5,998 nt of DNA from positions 1 through 5,998 of the forward strand of contig CADBTO010000013.1 of assembly GCA_902797565.1 (NCBI GenBank). Direction: 5' to 3'. Below, piece after piece: positions 4,987-5,998 of this stretch (position 1 is the stretch's first letter; each line of letters begins with the position of its first letter). The notes under the pieces are model-generated. The model saw nothing but the letters and a program-made list of their open reading frames with translations, was not told the origin of the DNA and ran no database searches. The position numbers and the translations under genes were made by a program. Origin of the DNA: an uncultured Lachnospiraceae bacterium (GTDB lineage: Bacteria > Bacillota > Clostridia > Lachnospirales > Lachnospiraceae).

Positions 4987-5562
4987 ATGGTTCCACGTTA
5001 TCTTAACCAATCTGCTGTGGATGCGATGAAGATCAGGAGGGTTGCCCAGCTGGTGGCTGGCGTTATCTGCATCCTCATCGCCGCGGGCTCTATCGTGGCC
5101 GGCTTCCTCATTAGCGGATACCCGATGGAGCTCCAAACGAACGCTCTGGTCGCTGCCGCAGGCATCCTGGCATTTTACACCAGGAAGCAGGAACAAACAT
5201 GCCTGGTAGCAGCCAGGCAGTATGCAGCCATCTTTTCCACGGCCCCAAATTACATTGTCACAGCCAGTGAGCTGTCTATGAAGCTTGGAAAACCCGAACA
5301 GGAAGTGGTGCAGGAACTAAAACGCCTGTTCCGCAAGCACCTCTTGATCGGCTGCAGCCTGCAATGGACCCAGGCTCCTCCCGGCGTGATTCTGCAATAC
5401 TGGATTCCCCAGGCAGCTGCCGGCGGCGGTATCGGTGCCGGATTCGTGGATGTCCAATGCCCCGGATGCAATGGTGCCACACGCCTGCGCATCGGAAGCC
5501 GTGGCCCCTGTGTCTTCTGCGGCGCTCCGCTGGAAGCAATCCACCCGGCCACAAACAGTTAA
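4987..5562 (+). CDS. Unrecognised membrane protein with C-terminal zinc ribbon
   Basis: Protein of 191 aa that I cannot assign to a named family. Residues 18-43 form a clear transmembrane helix and 51-65 a second, shorter one, so the termini probably share a side. Residues 75-125 are helical and charged (ASELSMKLGKPEQEVVQELK then KHLLIG), a pattern like a winged-helix or PCI-type fold. A Gly/Ala-rich linker (143-152) leads to CPGC (Cys158, Cys161) and CVFC (Cys175, Cys178), a four-cysteine zinc ribbon. The likely topology is membrane-tethered with cytoplasmic helical and zinc modules, which suggests binding of protein or nucleic acid. Start: ATG at 4987 follows AAGGGAG by only 4 nt; no better start is seen. 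It lies 56 nt behind the PTS IIC gene with no terminator between, so it may share that transcript. Confidence 0.82.
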   Translation: MVPRYLNQSAVDAMKIRRVAQLVAGVICILIAAGSIVAGFLISGYPMELQTNALVAAAGILAFYTRKQEQTCLVAARQYAAIFSTAPNYIVTASELSMKLGKPEQEVVQELKRLFRKHLLIGCSLQWTQAPPGVILQYWIPQAAAGGGIGAGFVDVQCPGCNGATRLRIGSRGPCVFCGAPLEAIHPATNS

Positions 5563-5580
5563 TTCCGAAACACTCTATAC

Positions 5581-5687
5581 GCAGCTCGCGCGAACTGAGC
5601 AGGGGAATGCAGATCCACCTGCTCGCCGCGCGGGCTGCGCCTGGCTTTGCCGGGAATTTTCGCTGCGCATCCCCGTCGCCAAAAAAA
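5581..5687 (-). repeat. Terminator-linked intergenic repeat, copy C
   Basis: The 26-nt core at 5643-5668 matches copy B at 22 and copy A at 19 of 26 positions. Twelve bases separate it from the A-run 5681-5687, the T-tract of the minus-strand terminator. On the far side is the largest hairpin of the three copies: GCAGCTCGCGCG (5581-5592) pairs with 5627-5638 over 12 bp, and inside it GAGCAGG (5597-5603) pairs with CCTGCTC (5618-5624). It begins 18 nt after the stop of the zinc-ribbon gene. It has no following T-run, but could still block or protect that transcript's 3' end. Confidence 0.7.
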
Positions 5688-5717
5688 GCGGTGTCCCTGT
5701 TTATAGGAGACTCCGCT
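5681..5717 (-). terminator. Intrinsic terminator of the right-edge gene
   Basis: On the minus strand AGCGG-A-GTCTC (5717-5707) pairs with GGGAC-A-CCGCT (5697-5687), two 5-bp stems around one A-A mismatch with a 9-nt loop, then seven T's. It lies about 127 nt beyond the stop at 5845. That 127-nt stretch holds no gene I can support. Confidence 0.82.
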
Positions 5718-5844
5718 TCTGCATTCTATCTTTGGGATCTCCACCCCTTCCGGGATGGATGGCACGATACAGCTGCCTGGACTGTGGTCCGCCAGCCTCC
5801 CAGCATAAAACCGGGTAAACGCTGGAATTGGAATTTAGAAATCA

Positions 5845-5998
5845 TCACTTTGCATTCACTAAACCCGCGTACATGGAACGCTGGTCTGACGGAATGGAAA
5901 GTGCATCCATCGCCTGTTCCATCGTCAGCTGCAGATTCTTCATCAGGTTCCGGATATCGAGCGTCTTTGCATTCTGCTCGCCGATGCCGATCCCCTCA
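5845..5998 (-). CDS. Partial CDS, 3' end only; possibly Rpn/PD-(D/E)XK-type nuclease
   Basis: The last 50 codons of a minus-strand gene whose front lies beyond the right edge. The visible part begins EGIGIGEQ, continues NLMKNLQLTMEQAMDALSIP and ends GLVNAK before TGA (5847-5845). An EG/IG-repeat linker followed by a short helical tail with MKN..T.EQAMDAL.IP is what I associate with the C-termini of Rpn-family PD-(D/E)XK nuclease or transposase-like proteins in Clostridia; the catalytic domain is not in view, so this is recognition by the tail only. The reading frame is open to the window edge. Its terminator is at 5681-5717, and it converges with the zinc-ribbon gene. Confidence 0.75.
   Translation of the reverse strand, partial: EGIGIGEQNAKTLDIRNLMKNLQLTMEQAMDALSIPSDQRSMYAGLVNAK

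Noticed and set aside
5435..5818. 127-codon plus-strand frame extending past the zinc-ribbon gene
   Set aside because: It overlaps the zinc-ribbon gene in another frame and then reads through the large hairpin, the repeat and the opposing terminator, with no ribosome binding site.

Overview
The window looks like chromosomal DNA from an anaerobic Gram-positive of the class Clostridia, most likely Lachnospiraceae-like. This rests on the gene families (a clostridial PG-binding/YkuD L,D-transpeptidase, an aldo/keto reductase with ferredoxin-type clusters, a PfoR-type PTS IIC protein), strong AGGAGG-type ribosome binding sites, fairly GC-rich genes set in AT-rich promoter gaps, and tRNA genes without an encoded CCA. 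Species is not determinable by eye.

Layout, left to right. (1) 1-196: an inverted repeat at the edge, a repeat copy and the terminator of the first gene. (2) 197-1435, minus: L,D-transpeptidase, with a WalR-like direct repeat at its probable promoter (about 1559-1587). (3) 1603-1897, minus: tRNA-Trp(CCA) with its own promoter and terminator, then a short open frame ending at a second strong terminator. (4) 2042-3220, minus: [4Fe-4S] aldo/keto reductase, with a good promoter at 3420-3448 and a leader of about 190 nt containing a degenerate tandem repeat. (5) 3537-3731, plus: monocistronic tRNA-Val(CAC) with A-tract DNA, promoter and terminator. Its acceptor stem carries a G4:G69 mismatch. (6) 3839-5562, plus: PTS IIC/PfoR membrane protein followed by an unrecognised membrane protein with a zinc ribbon, probably one operon. 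(7) 5563-5844: a convergent gap with a large hairpin, a repeat copy and a minus-strand terminator. (8) 5845-5998, minus: the 3' end of a gene cut by the window edge, possibly a Rpn/PD-(D/E)XK nuclease-type protein.

The genes are ordinary housekeeping and accessory units and do not form an obvious pathway. The most notable signal is between them. A sequence with a 26-nt core occurs three times (73-98, 1741-1766, 5643-5668). Each copy sits 12-14 nt beyond the T-tract of a minus-strand intrinsic terminator, in the same orientation, with a GC-rich hairpin of unrelated or different sequence on its far side. The three terminator hairpins differ from one another, so the repeat is not simply a copied terminator. 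It looks like a dispersed intergenic element that targets or accompanies terminators. Its function and family are unknown to me.
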